DNA of 64,000 nt from Szabonella alba (GCF_016765775.1 NZ_JAESVN010000002.1:124001-188000), one strand, 5' to 3'; counted from the first letter of the stretch, positions 36,488 to 45,657 are shown. A program made the numbers and translations. Notes: generated from the sequence alone by a model not told the origin.

Positions 36488-36997
36488 TCACGCCCCGGCC
36501 CAAAGCGTGGCAATCCGGTCCAGAAGCCCCGGACGCCCGCCCGACAGACCGGCGATGCGCCCCTCACCATCCGGCGGGGCCGACAGATGCAGATGCAGCG
36601 CGCCCTGTGGTGCCAGCGCGCCCAGCCGGTCAGGCCATTCGATCAGGCAGATCGCGGTATCGAACGCCTGTTCCAGCCCCAGTTCGGCAATCTCGTCCGG
36701 ATGGCCCAGCCGGTAGAGATCGGCATGCCAGATCTCGACCCCGTCCGCCCCATAGGTCTGGACCAGCGTGAAGGTGGGGGAAGGCACGTCTTCCCCGGCC
36801 CCCAGCCTTGCGCGGATCAGGGCGCGCGCCAGATGGGTCTTGCCCGCCCCAACCGACCCGCCCAGCAGCACGACATCGCCGGGGCGCAGGCAGGTCGCCA
36901 GCAATTGGCCCAGCCTGTCCGTCTCCTCCGGCGCGGCCAGTGAAAACGACAGGGCGGGGGGCTGCGCGGCAGTAGGATCGGGGGCGGCAAGGGTCAT
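36488..36997 (-). CDS. tsaE: tRNA t6A37 threonylcarbamoyladenosine biosynthesis ATPase TsaE
   Basis: A 169-residue P-loop ATPase. Walker A is LLGGSVGAGKTHLARAL near residue 44, PSPTFTLVQTYG near 72 is the switch region, WHADLYRLG is near 90, and LIEWPDRLG is near 117. With TsaB and TsaD it makes t6A on ANN-decoding tRNAs. The length is typical. It starts the overlapping tsaE-amgK-murU-addB-addA group; the PAS gene upstream ends 81 nt away. Confidence 0.92.
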   Translation of the reverse strand: MTLAAPDPTAAQPPALSFSLAAPEETDRLGQLLATCLRPGDVVLLGGSVGAGKTHLARALIRARLGAGEDVPSPTFTLVQTYGADGVEIWHADLYRLGHPDEIAELGLEQAFDTAICLIEWPDRLGALAPQGALHLHLSAPPDGEGRIAGLSGGRPGLLDRIATLWAGA

Positions 36998-37078
36998 GGC
37001 CGCGATGTTACCCCGTGGCCCCGGCAGCGCAAGGGGGGCGGGCGTACGTCAGCGCGGCAAGTCCCGTCGGGCGCAGGA

Positions 37079-38974
37079 TCAGGCGCGGTGGCGTTTGCGG
37101 GCCGCCGGGGCGGGATTGGCGGCGATTTCCTTGGTTTTCGGGGCTGTGGCGGCAGGGGGTGCGGCGGTTTCCCCGGCCCGCCGCCCCTTTGCGCCGCCCT
37201 TGACCCGCACGGCCCCGGATCCGTCCGCCTCGGCACGGTCCGTCATGGGCCCTTCGCGCGCAGCTTCGTCGGGTTCGGCCCCGTCACGCCTGATGCCGTC
37301 ACGCCCTGCCCCGTCACGCCCTGCCCCGTCGCCATCTTCCGCGTCGCCCTCTGCCCCGTCCACCTGCTCCGGAATTGCACCCGATCCGTTTTCCTCAAGC
37401 GCCGAATCCTTGGTCGCGGAGGCGCTATCGGCAGCCTTCCCAAGCCCAAACGCCACCAGCGTCGCGCTGCCCGCCAGCGGGGTGAAGCGGCAGGACAGCG
37501 CCCGCCCGTCGCGCAGCCATGTGCGGTCTGTCCATGCCTTGCGCGGCTGGATCGTGCCGATGAAATCCTCGGCCCGGTCCCAAAGCGCCGAAGGCACGCT
37601 GCGGGACCGCCAGTGATCGCAGACCGCACCGGCCTGCCCTTCCTGTCCCAGCCCCCCGGCGGGGTCGTGATCCCAGAGCCGTGCATAGGCGGCATTCGAC
37701 AGCACCAGAACCCCTGCCGAGGAAAAGACCGCGATCGCCTTGTCCATCGCGTCGATCACCGCCTGTCCCAGTTCCAGATCCGCGCGATAGCGCCGGGTCT
37801 GCGACACCTCGCTGGAAATATCCTCGACCAGCAGGGCCAGCGCGCCATTCGGATGCGGACGGCCCGTCACGCGATAGGTCTGCCCGCCGGGCAGATGCCA
37901 GACCTCGGCGTAAAGCCCGTTGGCCGCCGCCTGTTCCAGATCGGTCAGCCGCGCCCGCCAGGTCCGGTAATCGCGCGGTTCAGGGATCATCGAACGGTCC
38001 CGCAGCGCATCGAAAAAGGCAATCAGCGAGGGCCGCGCCGACAGGAAATCCGGCGGCAGGCCGGTCAGATCGACCAGCGCAGGGTTGAACATGGCCAGAC
38101 GCCGCGCATGATCAAAGATCGCAAGCCCTGTGGGAAGATGCGCGAAAGTCTTGGTCAGGGTCTGCATGAAGGCACGCAGCGATTGTTCCGCCTGCACCGC
38201 GCCTTCGGCAGGCATCGCGTAAAGCAGCTGCTGGCCACCCTGCTCGCGCAGCACGATATCGTACCACTCCACCCCCCTTTGACCCACCGGAACCGGCGGC
38301 GCATCCGCCACCGGAACAAGCTGCCGGCGTTGGGCCGCACCATCCGCCGCCGGGTCAAGCCGCCCGAACAGTGGCGGCAGCGGCCAGAGGATATCATCCC
38401 CCGGGCCCAGCCTTGCGGCGACCAGATCAAGATAGGCGGCATTCGCCCAGACCACCTGACCGCTGGCATCCTGACGCCAGATCGGAAAGGGGCATTGGGT
38501 GACCATCGCCGCAAGATCGTCGAATTCCTGCTGACGATGGCGCAGCGAAATGCCTGGCATACCGGCAGATGGCGCGCCCGTTTCGGACAGGGTGATCCTG
38601 ATCAGCCCGCCACGCGATTCCGCGCGCAGCAGCATGTCGTCTGCACCCGCCATCATCAGCGGTCCTTCTTCGTGCAGCATGGCAAAACGGTCGGCCACGC
38701 CCGGAAAATGCCGGTCGAGATACTGCATCAGATGGGCCCGTTCGGCCCCGATGCGGCGGCCCGAACCCAGACACAACAATCCCCGTGCTGCCGGGGTGGC
38801 ATCAACCAGCAGATCACCGTCAAACAGGAATTCCGCCGTGTCGCCCGTCTCGACAAATCGCCAGCGACGACGTTCGGCGAAAGGACCGGGAAAGCTGGCC
38901 AGCAAAAGCACACCCAGAATGGCCGAGAGAATGGCCGTTACCCCCAGTCCGACAAAAAGGATCGGATCGGTCAT
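37079..38974 (-). CDS. membrane-anchored PAS-domain protein lacking a kinase domain
   Basis: A 631-residue protein. One transmembrane segment (residues 3-24) opens it; at least two PAS-like regions follow, around 150-250 (QCPFPIWRQDASGQVVWANAAYLDL) and 280-440 (FAHLPTGLAIFDHARRLAMFNPALVDLTG, then AIAVFSSAGVLVLSNAAYARLW). The C-terminal 130 residues are low complexity: acidic and Gly/Asp-rich with GAGRD repeats, then an Ala/Pro/Lys tail. No histidine kinase, GGDEF or EAL domain follows, so the output is unclear. It is in the same direction as regB, 147 nt downstream; a redox or energy signalling link is only contextual. I chose ATG 38974 just before the membrane helix. Confidence 0.7.
   Translation of the reverse strand: MTDPILFVGLGVTAILSAILGVLLLASFPGPFAERRRWRFVETGDTAEFLFDGDLLVDATPAARGLLCLGSGRRIGAERAHLMQYLDRHFPGVADRFAMLHEEGPLMMAGADDMLLRAESRGGLIRITLSETGAPSAGMPGISLRHRQQEFDDLAAMVTQCPFPIWRQDASGQVVWANAAYLDLVAARLGPGDDILWPLPPLFGRLDPAADGAAQRRQLVPVADAPPVPVGQRGVEWYDIVLREQGGQQLLYAMPAEGAVQAEQSLRAFMQTLTKTFAHLPTGLAIFDHARRLAMFNPALVDLTGLPPDFLSARPSLIAFFDALRDRSMIPEPRDYRTWRARLTDLEQAAANGLYAEVWHLPGGQTYRVTGRPHPNGALALLVEDISSEVSQTRRYRADLELGQAVIDAMDKAIAVFSSAGVLVLSNAAYARLWDHDPAGGLGQEGQAGAVCDHWRSRSVPSALWDRAEDFIGTIQPRKAWTDRTWLRDGRALSCRFTPLAGSATLVAFGLGKAADSASATKDSALEENGSGAIPEQVDGAEGDAEDGDGAGRDGAGRDGIRRDGAEPDEAAREGPMTDRAEADGSGAVRVKGGAKGRRAGETAAPPAATAPKTKEIAANPAPAARKRHRA
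37281..37325 (-). repeat. 15-nt tandem repeat in the PAS-protein tail
   Basis: Three 15-nt units on the + strand: CCGTCACGCCTGATG, then CCGTCACGCCCTGCC twice. They are in frame with the minus-strand gene and give a five-residue Gly/Arg/Asp repeat in its disordered tail. The last two units are identical. Confidence 0.8.
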
Positions 38975-39121
38975 CCTGCACTGGTCCCCACTGAAACCGA
39001 CCCGCCGGACTGGCGTCGGCCGATATTTTCCCACAAAATCAACCATGAGGGGAAAAAGTTAATGCAGGGTTAACTTTGAACAGACAGAAACCGCGATCAC
39101 AGCCCTTACCCCCTGCACCAT

Positions 39122-40552
39122 TCAGGGCAAATTGGGACGGTTTTCCCCAAGGGCACCCTGTCCGGTGCTGCGCAGGCTGTCGATGGGCCAGATCACCTCG
39201 ATGATCGCGCCGCGACGCAGCGGCAATTCCTCGGTCCGCAAAAAGGGATTGGCGGCATTGGCAAAAGACAGTTCCGCGCCCGAGCGTTCCAGCAGCGTCT
39301 TGGCAATGAACAGCCCCAGCCCCATCCCCTCATATCCCGGTCGCGCGGCATCGGGTTGTTCGGCCCGGCGGTTGCGCACGAAAGGATCGCCGATCCGCGC
39401 CAGAACCTGCGGCGGATAGCCGGGGCCGTCATCGACAATGGTCAGCACGATGCGCCGGTCGGTCCATTGCGCGGAAACCCAGACCGCGCTGGTGGCAAAA
39501 TCGACGGCATTCTGGATCAGATTGCGCAGGCCATGGATGATCTCGGGCTTGCGCAGCACAAGGGGTTGCGCGCTGTCACCGCCCGGGCCGGGTTCAAGGT
39601 CGAAATGAACCTGCTTGCCGCGCGCCAGATGCGGGTCTGCCGCCTCACGCAGCAGCGCCCCCAAGGGCGCGCGGCGCAGATGCAGGTCATCCTTGCCCGC
39701 CCGTCCCATCGACCGCAGGATATCGCGGCAGCGGTCGGCCTGATCGCGGATCAGCCTTGCATCCTCCTGCAGGTCGGGATGACCGGCCAGTTCCTCGATC
39801 AGTTCAGCACTGGTCAGCTTTATCGTGGCCAGCGGGGTGCCCAGTTCATGCGCCGCCGCCGCGACCACGCCGCCCAGATCGGTCAGCTTCTGTTCGCGCG
39901 ACAGGGCCATCTGCGTCGCCAGCAACGCCTCGGACATGGCCCCGATCTCGGATGAGACGCGATGCGCGTAAAGCCCCAGAAACAGGATGCCGATGACAAT
40001 GGCCAGCCAGAAACCGAATTCAAGGATACGCGGCATATAGATCGCGCGCCCGTCTGCATATTGCAGCGGCAGGGCAGCAAAGGCGGCCAGTGTCAGCAGC
40101 AGCACCGCCACCACCCCCAGCAGGATCGTCGTGCGCAACCGCAGCGCCGAGGCCGAAATCACAACCGGCGCGATGATAAGCAGCGCAAAGGGATTGGTCA
40201 GCCCCCCGGTCAGGAACAGCAGAAAGGCCAGTTGCGCCAGATCGAACAGCAGAACCAGCATCGCCTCACGGTCCGAAAGGCGGCGGTTCGGCGGAAACAG
40301 GAAAGCCGAAACCAGATTGGCAATGACCGAGGTTCCGATGACCAGAGCGCAGAACCCGACAGGCAGTTGCAGGCCGAAGTGGAAATGCCCCGCCGCGATG
40401 GCAGCGCTTTGACCGGCGATGGCCGTCCAGCGCAGCAGGACAAGCGTGCGCAGCCGCAGCCGCTGCCCACCCGGAACCTGCCCCCTTCGCTGCTGCGACA
40501 TCACGTCATCGCCAGATGCCATATCCCGATTGTCCATCATGCCCTTGGACAT
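39122..40552 (-). CDS. regB: redox sensor histidine kinase RegB/PrrB/ActS
   Basis: A 476-residue inner-membrane kinase controlling RegA according to redox state. Six transmembrane segments lie in about residues 45-190. The quinone-site motif GGLTNPFALL is near 115, and the H-box is AAAHELGTPLATIKLTSAE near 235. The redox-active cysteine region is DQADRCRDILRSMGRAGKDD near 275, and the ATPase N/G boxes are NLIQNAVDFATSA and GMGLGLFIAKTLLE. All functional marks of RegB are retained. The divergent senC-regA genes share its 95-nt upstream region. Two internal ATGs (codons 5 and 6) are alternative starts. Confidence 0.95.
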   Translation of the reverse strand: MSKGMMDNRDMASGDDVMSQQRRGQVPGGQRLRLRTLVLLRWTAIAGQSAAIAAGHFHFGLQLPVGFCALVIGTSVIANLVSAFLFPPNRRLSDREAMLVLLFDLAQLAFLLFLTGGLTNPFALLIIAPVVISASALRLRTTILLGVVAVLLLTLAAFAALPLQYADGRAIYMPRILEFGFWLAIVIGILFLGLYAHRVSSEIGAMSEALLATQMALSREQKLTDLGGVVAAAAHELGTPLATIKLTSAELIEELAGHPDLQEDARLIRDQADRCRDILRSMGRAGKDDLHLRRAPLGALLREAADPHLARGKQVHFDLEPGPGGDSAQPLVLRKPEIIHGLRNLIQNAVDFATSAVWVSAQWTDRRIVLTIVDDGPGYPPQVLARIGDPFVRNRRAEQPDAARPGYEGMGLGLFIAKTLLERSGAELSFANAANPFLRTEELPLRRGAIIEVIWPIDSLRSTGQGALGENRPNLP

Positions 40553-40647
40553 TATTTCCTGTCACAGGGTATTGTGCCGCAATCGGGGCATGCAAGGGCG
40601 GATCGTCGCCCGATACATCCGCAAATGCAGTGGGGAAGGGCGCAGCC
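40553..40647. promoter_or_regulatory. regB / senC-regA divergent promoter region
   Basis: A 95-nt gap between the divergent starts. It contains ATTG (40571-40574) and CAAT (40580-40583) flanking TGCCG, a short palindrome resembling the GC-rich inverted half-sites reported for RegA. In Rhodobacter this region drives and autoregulates both transcripts. The RegA site here is a suggestion, not a clear match. Confidence 0.4.
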
Positions 40648-41259
40648 ATGGTGAAACTCTATGCCGGACTGGCCGCAGCGGCGACGGCAGCACTTCTGGG
40701 CGGGACCTTTGGCTATATCTATCTGATGCGCAGCGATGATCCCTATGCCGCCTGCCGGAACGGGCAGGTCGCGGGCGGATCCATCGGCGGCCCCTTCACC
40801 CTGACCGATCAGACCGGCGCCAGCGTGACCGAAGCCGAGGTGCTGGCGCAGCCCGCGCTGGTCTATTTCGGCTATACGTTCTGCCCCGATGTCTGCCCGC
40901 TGGACAATGCCCGCAACGCCGAAGCCGCCGATATCCTTGAGGAAATGGGCCATCAGGTGAACCCGGTCTTCATCACCGTCGATCCGGGCCGCGACACGGT
41001 CGAGGTGATGGCCGAATACGCCGAGGTCTTCCATCCGCGCATGCAGGCCCTGACCGGCAGCGAGGAACAGGTGAAAGCGGCCGCGCAGGCCTACAAGGTC
41101 TATTCTCAGGCGCATGACAAGACTGATGACTATTATCTCGTCGATCACAGCACATTCACCTATCTGATGCTGCCGGGAACCGGCTTTGCCGAATTCTTCA
41201 AGCGTGAGGAAAGTGCTGACCGGATCGCCGAACGGGTTAGCTGTTTTCTGGACGGATAG
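40648..41259 (+). CDS. senC: SCO1/SenC-family copper protein
   Basis: A 203-residue membrane-anchored thioredoxin-fold protein for copper insertion into cytochrome c oxidase and modulation of Reg signalling (PrrC in R. sphaeroides). One N-terminal membrane helix spans about residues 5-28. The copper ligands are Cys in FCPDVCPLD near 78 and His in VDHSTFTYL near 170. I chose ATG 40648, preceded by GGGGAAGG. It is the first gene of the senC-regA transcript. Confidence 0.93.
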   Translation: MVKLYAGLAAAATAALLGGTFGYIYLMRSDDPYAACRNGQVAGGSIGGPFTLTDQTGASVTEAEVLAQPALVYFGYTFCPDVCPLDNARNAEAADILEEMGHQVNPVFITVDPGRDTVEVMAEYAEVFHPRMQALTGSEEQVKAAAQAYKVYSQAHDKTDDYYLVDHSTFTYLMLPGTGFAEFFKREESADRIAERVSCFLDG

Positions 41260-41328
41260 GGGCATCGAAGCATCGGGCCCCGGGGGCGCGGGACCTGTGC
41301 CCGCAAGGGATGAAAGGGACATATCGCC

Positions 41329-41907
41329 ATGACGACAGATTTGAACGGGGATCCGGCAGGCGAGTTTAGCCTTGATCTGGGCGAGGACCGGACGCTTTTG
41401 CTGGTCGATGATGACGAGCCCTTTCTGAAACGGCTGGCACGGGCGATGGAAAAGCGCGGCTTTCTGCCGGAAACCGCCGATACCGTCGCCATGGGCAAGG
41501 CCATCGCGCAGGCCCGCCCGCCCGCCTATGCGGTGGTGGATCTGCGGCTGGGTGACGGCAACGGACTGGATGTGGTCGAGGTGCTGCGCGAACGAAGACC
41601 CGATTGCCGCATTGTCGTGCTGACAGGATATGGCGCAATCGCGACGGCGGTGGCGGCGGTCAAGATCGGGGCCACGGATTATCTGTCCAAACCCGCCGAT
41701 GCCAATGAGGTGACCAATGCACTGCTGGCGCGGGGGGAGGCGCTTCCCGCTCCGCCGGATAATCCGATGTCGGCCGACCGGGTGCGCTGGGAACATATCC
41801 AGCGGGTTTATGAGATGTGCGACCGCAATGTTTCGGAAACCGCCCGCAGGCTGAACATGCATCGCCGGACCCTGCAACGGATCCTTGCCAAGCGCAGTCC
41901 GAAATAG
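41329..41907 (+). CDS. regA: redox response regulator RegA/PrrA/ActR
   Basis: A 192-residue two-component regulator. The receiver phosphoacceptor is Asp71 in YAVVDLRLGDG, with the acidic pocket LVDDDEP near 25 and the conserved Lys in YLSKPAD near 122. The C-terminal Fis-type HTH (SETARRLNMHRRTLQRILAKR) binds DNA. Cys164 (YEMCDRN) is 28 residues from the end, the same position as the redox-active Cys156 in R. capsulatus RegA. It controls respiration, nitrogen and carbon metabolism, and photosynthesis where present. It sits 69 nt after senC. Confidence 0.95.
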   Translation: MTTDLNGDPAGEFSLDLGEDRTLLLVDDDEPFLKRLARAMEKRGFLPETADTVAMGKAIAQARPPAYAVVDLRLGDGNGLDVVEVLRERRPDCRIVVLTGYGAIATAVAAVKIGATDYLSKPADANEVTNALLARGEALPAPPDNPMSADRVRWEHIQRVYEMCDRNVSETARRLNMHRRTLQRILAKRSPK

Positions 41908-42038
41908 GGTGAAGACCAAAACAGGTTGAATTCTGCCTATCCGGGCCCTTTCGGGCGCGCAAGCCATTGGCGCGCAATTTTCTTTACGCTACTGTATCCG
42001 CTCTGGGGTGTATTTGCGTTTGAAAAGGGACAACTTAA

Positions 42039-42356
42039 TTGAACATCGACCTGAATGAACTCTCGCTCAAGGAACTGCGTGACCTTCAGACCCAGGTGGC
42101 CCGTGCCATCACCAGTTACGAAGATCGTCGCAAGAAAGCCGCTCTTGTCGAACTGGAAGAGAAGGCGCGTGCCCTTGGCTTTTCGTCACTTTCCGAATTG
42201 ACGGGTGCGCCTGCGCAACGCAAGCGTTCGGTGATTTCGCCGAAATATGCCAATCCGGCAGACCGGTCGCAAACATGGACAGGACGCGGGCGCAAGCCAG
42301 GCTGGTTCATTGATGCGTTGGCCGCCGGCAAATCGCCGGACGATCTGGCGATCTGA
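42039..42356 (+). CDS. hvrA: H-NS-family regulator HvrA
   Basis: A 105-residue H-NS-type nucleoid protein. The N-terminal coiled coil is LKELRDLQTQVARAITSYEDRRKKAALVELEEKA in outline (about residues 10-47); the C-terminal DNA-binding loop is SQTWTGRGRKPGWF near 82-95. No methionine occurs after the start, and no ATG or GTG precedes the conserved N-terminus, so translation must begin at TTG 42039; AAGGGA lies 9 nt upstream. In Rhodobacter HvrA modulates photosynthesis and nitrogen genes and is encoded beside regA, as here. Confidence 0.9.
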   Translation: MNIDLNELSLKELRDLQTQVARAITSYEDRRKKAALVELEEKARALGFSSLSELTGAPAQRKRSVISPKYANPADRSQTWTGRGRKPGWFIDALAAGKSPDDLAI

Positions 42357-42362
42357 TACGGA

Positions 42363-42953
42363 TCAGAATCCGGCCAGCAATTGCTGATGCCGGGTGATGA
42401 ATTCGCAACGGACCTGAACGGGCGGTCGCAAGTCAATTTGCAGCCCGTTCAGAACCGTCACAGGTGGTTTTCCGAACAGGCGATCCGCCTCGGCTTCGGT
42501 GAACCCCGCGATGCGCACGGCCTCAAGCCATGCGGAAACCCGGTCGGCCGCCTTGATTGATTTCTTGATCCGGACCGGCAGGGCCGCAGGCAGGCCGAAA
42601 CGGATATGAATTGCCGCCGTCAGCCGCTGGTCCAGTTCACCATATCCCGGCCCAATGGCAGATTTCACCGGGCTGATCATGTCACCGATCACATATTCCG
42701 GGGCATCATGCAGAAGGGCCGCCAACTGCCATTTCGGCCCCGCACCGGGATCAAGACGGCTGAAGATCCGTTCGACCAGCAGCGAATGTTCGGCCACCGA
42801 ATAGGGCCAGTCGCCCTGCGTCTGGCCGTTCCAGCGCGCAACGAAGGCCAGTCCATGGGCAATATCAGCGATCTCGACATCCATCGGCGTCGGGTCCAGC
42901 AGGTCCAGCCTGCGCCCGGAGAGCATCCGCTGCCACGCCCTTGGCTGTTTCAT
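42363..42953 (-). CDS. HD-domain phosphohydrolase (YfbR-like)
   Basis: A 196-residue metal-dependent HD protein. The ligands are His in VAEHSLLVERIF near 55, the HD pair in ALLHDAPEYVIGD near 81, and a later Asp in KAADRVSAWLEA near 135. The size and the HDAPE pattern fit the YfbR/HDDC2-type 5'-nucleotidase group. It is convergent with hvrA (6 nt between stops) and divergent from ahcY. Confidence 0.82.
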   Translation of the reverse strand: MKQPRAWQRMLSGRRLDLLDPTPMDVEIADIAHGLAFVARWNGQTQGDWPYSVAEHSLLVERIFSRLDPGAGPKWQLAALLHDAPEYVIGDMISPVKSAIGPGYGELDQRLTAAIHIRFGLPAALPVRIKKSIKAADRVSAWLEAVRIAGFTEAEADRLFGKPPVTVLNGLQIDLRPPVQVRCEFITRHQQLLAGF

Positions 42954-43049
42954 CGCACTCCCCGATCGCTTGCATGGCCCCTGTTGTTGCCGCCTGACCT
43001 ATAGAATGCTATCTGCCCCTGCAACGTGACCTGACGAAGGAGTCGGCAG

Positions 43050-44453
43050 ATGCCGCAGGATTACATAGTAAAAGACATTACCCTTGCCGAGTTCGGTCGC
43101 AAGGAACTCACCATCGCCGAAACCGAAATGCCCGGCCTGATGGCCTGCCGGGAAGAATTCGGCGCCAGCCAGCCGCTGAAAGGTGCGCGCATCGTCGGAT
43201 CGTTGCATATGACAATCCAGACCGCCGTTCTGATCGAAACGCTGGCCGCGCTGGGGGCGGATGTGCGCTGGGCCTCCTGCAACATCTTCTCGACGCAGGA
43301 CCATGCGGCGGCGGCCATTGCGGCCGGGGGCACCCCGGTTTTCGCCATCAAGGGCCAGACCCTGTCCGAACACTGGGATTACCTTGACCGTTCCTTCCTG
43401 TTCCCCGAGGACGAAAACGGCGTCGGCGCGAACATGATCCTTGATGATGGCGGCGATGCCACGCTCTATGTCCTCTTGGGCGCGCGGATGGAGGCGGGTG
43501 AGGATGTGCTGGCCGTGCCGCAATCCGAGGAAGAAGAGGTCATCAAGGCGCAGATCCAGAAGCGCATGAAGCAAAGCCCCGGCTGGTTCGCCAAGACCCG
43601 CGCGGCCATCAAGGGCGTCTCGGAAGAAACCACCACGGGTGTCCACCGCCTGTATGATCTGCACAAGAAGGGTCAGCTGCCCTTCCCCGCGATCAATGTG
43701 AACGACTCCGTCACCAAGTCGAAATTCGACAACAAATACGGCTGCAAGGAAAGCCTTGTGGATGGCATCCGCCGCGCGACCGATACGATGATGGCGGGCA
43801 AGGTTGCCGTGGTCTGCGGCTATGGCGATGTCGGCAAGGGTTCGGCCGCGTCGCTGCAGGGTGCGGGCGCGCGTGTCAAGGTCACGGAAGTGGACCCGAT
43901 CTGCGCGCTGCAGGCCGCGATGGACGGGTTTGAGGTCGTGCTGCTGGAGGATGTCATCGGCAGCGCCGATATCTTCATCACCACCACCGGCAACAAGGAC
44001 GTGATCCGCATCGAGCATATGCGCGAGATGAAGGACATGGCCATCGTCGGCAATATCGGCCATTTCGACAATGAAATTCAGGTCGCCGCCCTGAAGAACC
44101 ACAAGTGGACCAACATCAAGGAACAGGTGGACATGATCGAGATGCCCTCGGGCAACCGCATCATCCTGCTGTCCGAAGGGCGCCTGCTGAACCTCGGCAA
44201 TGCCACCGGCCATCCGTCTTTCGTGATGTCGGCCAGCTTCACCAATCAGGTGCTGGCGCAGATCGAGCTTTGGACCAAGGGCGAGGATTACGCACCCGGC
44301 GTCTATATCCTGCCAAAGGCGCTGGATGAAAAGGTCGCACGCCTGCATCTGAAACGGATCGGTGTGAAACTGACCGAACTGCGCCGCGAACAGGCCGACT
44401 ATATCGGCGTGAGCGTGGAAGGACCGTTCAAACCCGAGCATTACCGCTACTGA
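43050..44453 (+). CDS. ahcY: adenosylhomocysteinase
   Basis: A 467-residue NAD-dependent enzyme hydrolysing S-adenosylhomocysteine to adenosine and homocysteine. Visible: [14 protein letters not shown] near 75, [15 protein letters not shown] near 220 with the catalytic Lys and Asp, the NAD loop [17 protein letters not shown] near 258, and the C-terminal [34 protein letters not shown] precedes ATG 43050. The upstream gap (42954-43049) shows no recognisable SAH riboswitch. It sits next to regBA/hvrA as in other Rhodobacteraceae. Confidence 0.95.
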   Translation: MPQDYIVKDITLAEFGRKELTIAETEMPGLMACREEFGASQPLKGARIVGSLHMTIQTAVLIETLAALGADVRWASCNIFSTQDHAAAAIAAGGTPVFAIKGQTLSEHWDYLDRSFLFPEDENGVGANMILDDGGDATLYVLLGARMEAGEDVLAVPQSEEEEVIKAQIQKRMKQSPGWFAKTRAAIKGVSEETTTGVHRLYDLHKKGQLPFPAINVNDSVTKSKFDNKYGCKESLVDGIRRATDTMMAGKVAVVCGYGDVGKGSAASLQGAGARVKVTEVDPICALQAAMDGFEVVLLEDVIGSADIFITTTGNKDVIRIEHMREMKDMAIVGNIGHFDNEIQVAALKNHKWTNIKEQVDMIEMPSGNRIILLSEGRLLNLGNATGHPSFVMSASFTNQVLAQIELWTKGEDYAPGVYILPKALDEKVARLHLKRIGVKLTELRREQADYIGVSVEGPFKPEHYRY

Positions 44454-44471
44454 CCTGCGAACTTTCGACAG

Positions 44472-44507
44472 AAAGGCCCGGTGCGGATGCGCCGGGCCTT
44501 TTCTTTT
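44472..44507 (+). terminator. Rho-independent terminator of ahcY
   Basis: AAAGGCCCGG (44472-44481) pairs perfectly with CCGGGCCTTT (44492-44501), then TCTTTT. It is 19 nt after the ahcY stop. Confidence 0.88.
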
Positions 44508-44578
44508 ACACGGCTCCGTATATCCTTGGCCTTGTATTTGGTAAAACGTCCGGAAACGGCGACAGGGTGGTGAGGATT

Positions 44579-45175
44579 ATGGACCAAAGTAAGCGTGATG
44601 TCGTTCGGGGCCGGTTGCTGGCGCGGCTGCCCAAAAATGCGAAAGTTGCCGAGATCGGCGTCTGGGAAGGGGGCTTCAGCCGCCGCATCCTTGAAATCTG
44701 CGAACCGACCGAACTGCACCTGATCGACCCGTGGCAGTATCAGCCGGAATTCGGCAATACCGGTTTTGGCCGCAAGAAGAACGAGCATCTGATGGAAGTG
44801 AAGTATCAGGATGTCGTCGCAGCCTTCAAGGACGACCCGCGCGTGAAAATCCACCGGGCAACCTCTGAGGCTGCATTGTCAGCCCTGCCCGACGCCTCGC
44901 TGGACTGGGTCTATATCGACGGCAACCACAATGAACCCTTCATCGGCAACGATCTGGCGCTTTGCCTGCAAAAGGTGAAGGCCGATGGCATCATCACAGG
45001 CGACGATTTCAACTGGCAGGCCGAAGCCTCCGGTGCGCCGGTCAAGCGCGCGGTAGAGGCGCTGATCGCCGAGCTTGGCGGTCAGGCAAAACTCACGCTG
45101 ATGGCCAACCAGTATATTATCGAGTTTAACCGGCCGGTGTCGGCAGCCAAGGGCAAGAAGGTGAAAACCACCTGA
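44579..45175 (+). CDS. class I SAM-dependent methyltransferase (Methyltransf_24 type)
   Basis: A 198-residue Rossmann-fold methyltransferase. Motif I is VAEIGVWEGGFSRRIL near 24, the acidic residue after strand 2 is in LHLIDPWQY near 46, and SLDWVYIDGNHNEPF near 110 is the post-motif region typical of this family. GDDFNWQAEASGAPVKRAVEA follows. The target is unknown. It is a single gene between two terminators, consistent with its own promoter; the GTG four codons earlier is a less likely start. Confidence 0.8.
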   Translation: MDQSKRDVVRGRLLARLPKNAKVAEIGVWEGGFSRRILEICEPTELHLIDPWQYQPEFGNTGFGRKKNEHLMEVKYQDVVAAFKDDPRVKIHRATSEAALSALPDASLDWVYIDGNHNEPFIGNDLALCLQKVKADGIITGDDFNWQAEASGAPVKRAVEALIAELGGQAKLTLMANQYIIEFNRPVSAAKGKKVKTT

Positions 45176-45283
45176 GAATTCCCTTTATCGGTCTGCATTT
45201 TTGCGCCTAGACTGTCGGTGCACCGCTCCTTACGGGCGGAAACACGCATTTTGAAGCATTGGAACAACAAGGAGCATTTGCTG

Positions 45284-45625
45284 ATGAGCAAAAGAGACGA
45301 ACTGATCGCGAAATATGCTGCGGATCTGCGCAACAAATGCGGCATGGAGCCGGATATGGCGCTGCTGACCAAGGTGACCATCGGCTGCGGGCCGGCGATC
45401 TACAATGCCGACAGCGAAACGGTGGCCGCATCGGACATGTCCGAGCTTGAAACGGTCAAGAAGAACTTCCTGATGAAAAAGCTGGGCCTTGCCGATGGTC
45501 CCGCGCTGATGGAAGCCATCGACGCCGTCGTCAACACCTATGGCAAATCGGAACGCAACAAGTATCGCGCGGTCGTCTACTACATGCTGACCAAGCATTT
45601 CGGCAAGGAATCCGTCTACGCCTGA
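45284..45625 (+). CDS. DUF2853 family protein
   Basis: A 113-residue soluble alpha-helical protein. MSKRDELIAKYAADLRNK and the C-terminal NKYRAVVYYMLTKHFGKESVYA are characteristic of DUF2853. ATG 45284 has AAGGAG upstream. Function is unknown. It is monocistronic, with a strong terminator 33 nt after the stop. Confidence 0.82.
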   Translation: MSKRDELIAKYAADLRNKCGMEPDMALLTKVTIGCGPAIYNADSETVAASDMSELETVKKNFLMKKLGLADGPALMEAIDAVVNTYGKSERNKYRAVVYYMLTKHFGKESVYA

Positions 45626-45657
45626 CGGGTCGTAAACCGAACGACGCTGACCCATCC

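Noticed and set aside
37088-39073. A 661-codon open frame opposite the PAS protein
   Set aside because: Antisense shadow without homology-like features; the minus strand carries a membrane helix and PAS-like regions.
42954-43049. SAH or SAM/SAH riboswitch upstream of ahcY
   Set aside because: The 96-nt gap was read for the conserved SAH-riboswitch core and pseudoknot segments; none is visible, only a normal ribosome site.
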